A stretch of 14,937 nt of DNA. It comes from Bacillota bacterium. Its GTDB lineage: Bacteria > Bacillota > Clostridia > Christensenellales > Aristaeellaceae. The notes under the pieces are model-generated. The model was not told where the DNA came from. It saw only the letters and a list, made by a program, of their open reading frames with translations, and did no database searches. The DNA lies in NCBI GenBank assembly GCA_023413135.1, contig JAEZQK010000039.1:1-14937 (forward strand), given 5' to 3'. This document shows, one piece after another, positions 13,826 to 14,937 of this stretch. Position 1 is the first letter of the stretch, and the number at the start of each line of letters is the position of its first letter. A program made the position numbers and the translations under genes.

Positions 13826-14785
13826 CTACATTGCGCTTTGAAGTTGACTAAGCCCGGTCAGTCTGATATGATCCAATTCCTCTGCCGACATCAAACCGGC
13901 CGTAAACAGATTCAGGTACTCCTGCGAGACGCTTTGATTGAAGATCAGCAGGTCGTCCGTATTGATGGTCACGGGAACGCCGTGGTCATACAGGACCCGG
14001 ATGGGATGCATCTTATACCCTTTGACACGGCCCAGCATGATATTGCTGGTTGGGCAGATGTTCAATTGGATTTTGTGTTCCGCCAGCCAGTGCATCACCG
14101 GCTCAGAAGCGGCTGCGGCGATGCCGTGATGTACTTCGTCAAGCTCAAGCGTTTCGCAAGCTTCCAGCACATCCTCCGCCGTGCCGAATTCGCCAACATG
14201 CGCCTTTCTCTTTACGCCCATGTCCTTGGCCAGCCGGTAGATTTTCTGAAAAGGCTGTATGGGCTGGGCAAGCTCGTTGCCGCAGATATCGATGGAGGCA
14301 AACCATCTATAGGATAGGGCATCTTTCACAGTATCGTATATCAGCTCCATGCCACAGGCGCGGTCCAGGGACAGTTCCGGCAGAAACGTTGTATGGCCCG
14401 CATAGGTGGCACAGAGCATATCCATCGTACGGATAAAAGGCTCCATGCCGCCCAGAACTTCGATTTCGCCCAGACCGAAGCTCATGGCCAGCAGTTGGAT
14501 ATGATCTGTTTCCGCCTGGGCAAAGGCGGCCTCGATGCGCTTTAAGTATCCGGCGGTGCCCGGACAATGGATTTTTACGTTCTGCTCAAACCATTCCTGC
14601 ATTTGGACAAGCGAGGGAAAAGGAGCGCAAGGCGGCGCAATATCCGCATGTGCCCAGGCGGAGATATAACAAGGGCTTCCGCCCCGTCCGGCATGGTTGT
14701 GCAAATCGGATTTGGGAATGGTTTGCAAGCCATCAGGCGATCCTTCCCGCAGATAGGCCATGAACTGCTGTGAATCCTGATCCAT
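13826..14785 (-). CDS. Adenosine deaminase-family amidohydrolase
   Basis: A 319-residue metal-dependent deaminase of the adenosine/adenine deaminase family, predicted cytoplasmic. Zinc and catalytic residues appear in order: His29 and His31 in KSDLHNHAGRGG, His196 and Glu199 in AHVGEFG (usually HAGE), His219/His220 in EVHHGIAAA, and Asp277-Asp278 in TINTDD. CPTSN precedes the last strand. The first motif differs from the ELHLHLDGS wording of classical adenosine deaminases, and the usual TDDP is TDDL. The substrate may therefore be another purine nucleoside or adenine derivative. AAAGGAG lies 7 bases before the ATG, and an alternative out-of-frame ATG overlaps the site. No promoter is evident in the 150 bases upstream; a terminator-like hairpin stands just before the ribosome binding site. 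Confidence 0.85.
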   Translation of the reverse strand: MDQDSQQFMAYLREGSPDGLQTIPKSDLHNHAGRGGSPCYISAWAHADIAPPCAPFPSLVQMQEWFEQNVKIHCPGTAGYLKRIEAAFAQAETDHIQLLAMSFGLGEIEVLGGMEPFIRTMDMLCATYAGHTTFLPELSLDRACGMELIYDTVKDALSYRWFASIDICGNELAQPIQPFQKIYRLAKDMGVKRKAHVGEFGTAEDVLEACETLELDEVHHGIAAAASEPVMHWLAEHKIQLNICPTSNIMLGRVKGYKMHPIRVLYDHGVPVTINTDDLLIFNQSVSQEYLNLFTAGLMSAEELDHIRLTGLSQLQSAM

Positions 14786-14808
14786 CCAGCATCTCCTTTG
14801 TGCGAACT

Positions 14809-14838
14809 CAAATCAAAACCACCGGCGAAGCCGGTGGT
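14809..14838 (-). terminator. Terminator-like hairpin just upstream of the deaminase gene
   Basis: ACCACCGGC (14818-14826)/GCCGGTGGT (14830-14838) is a perfect 9-bp stem with a 3-base loop. On the minus strand it is followed by TTTTGATTT, giving classical terminator form. It ends about 25 bases before the deaminase ATG. It may end a transcript arriving from beyond the right edge, act as an attenuator of the deaminase operon, or be the subterminal hairpin of a transposable element. Confidence 0.55.
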
Positions 14839-14937
14839 ATGCACCACGCCTTCAAGGCGAAATGACCAGCCGCGCCTAAAGGCGCGTTGAACCGTCTGGC
14901 AACCGCAGTTCTTTCTCGGGCCGCCGCTAAAGCGGCC
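14809..14937. repeat. Cluster of four GC-rich hairpins, possible mobile-element end or structured RNA
   Basis: Four compact inverted repeats occur in about 120 bases. They are ACCACCGGC/GCCGGTGGT (14818-14838, loop GAA), CGCC/GGCG (14847-14859, loop TTCAA), CGCGCC/GGCGCG (14871-14886, loop TAAA) and GCCGC/GCGGC (14923-14936, loop TAAA). Such dense small hairpins are unlike the neighbouring intergenic DNA. They resemble subterminal structures of IS200/IS605-type elements or a dispersed repeat of Clostridia. No transposase is visible because the window ends here. The structures are seen; the identity is inference. Confidence 0.4.

Noticed and set aside
14575..14847. Minus-strand frame overlapping the deaminase start and running into the hairpin cluster
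   Set aside because: It uses a different frame from the conserved deaminase motifs. Its translated text comes from repeat-like DNA, and the deaminase has the proper ribosome binding site.

Overview
The window looks like a chromosomal segment of a moderate-GC Firmicute, most likely a gut-type Clostridia. The reasons are strong AGGAGG-type ribosome binding sites, TTGACA/TATAAT-type promoters with 17-18 base spacers, short GC-rich terminators with T-tracts, a DacF-type carboxypeptidase, and an Eda aldolase with the C-terminal extension known from Firmicutes. Assignment below class level is not possible from the sequence alone.

Left part (1-2630): the left edge holds the start of an IS30-family transposase (minus strand) and its probable terminal repeat. 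Next is a single-gene rplS unit (ribosomal protein L19) with its own promoter and leader. A bidirectional terminator separates it from a converging sugar-isomerase-like TIM-barrel gene. A divergent gene follows that I read as a stand-alone Cas6 CRISPR-RNA endoribonuclease. It sits behind a long, foldable leader, and no other cas gene or repeat array is visible in the window.

Centre (2630-6560): a membrane-anchored CapA-like protein that has lost part of the canonical metal site, a convergent D-alanyl-D-alanine carboxypeptidase (minus strand), a GlsB/YeaQ-type small membrane protein, and a 54-residue conserved-looking small protein closed by a terminator.

Right-centre (6560-12630): a hexuronate (galacturonate branch) catabolic cluster on the plus strand. 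The order is an IclR-family regulator with a strong promoter and an adjacent dyad, then eda (KDPG aldolase fused to a VOC-like domain), kdgK, uxaB and uxaA. Together these convert tagaturonate to altronate, 2-keto-3-deoxygluconate (KDG), KDPG, and finally pyruvate plus glyceraldehyde-3-phosphate. The first enzyme (UxaC) and a transporter are not in the window. A 141-base gap between kdgK and uxaB contains a cre-like site, a perfect 10-bp hairpin and a small hairpin with a T-run, so uxaBA may be regulated separately from eda-kdgK.

Right part (12630-14937): a REP/MITE-like palindrome, then a minus-strand pair made of an adenosine-deaminase-family enzyme and a zinc-ribbon protein of unknown function. 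The right edge is a dense array of four small GC-rich hairpins. The one nearest the deaminase gene also has terminator form on the minus strand. This edge may be the end of a mobile or dispersed repeat element, or a structured leader of the deaminase operon.
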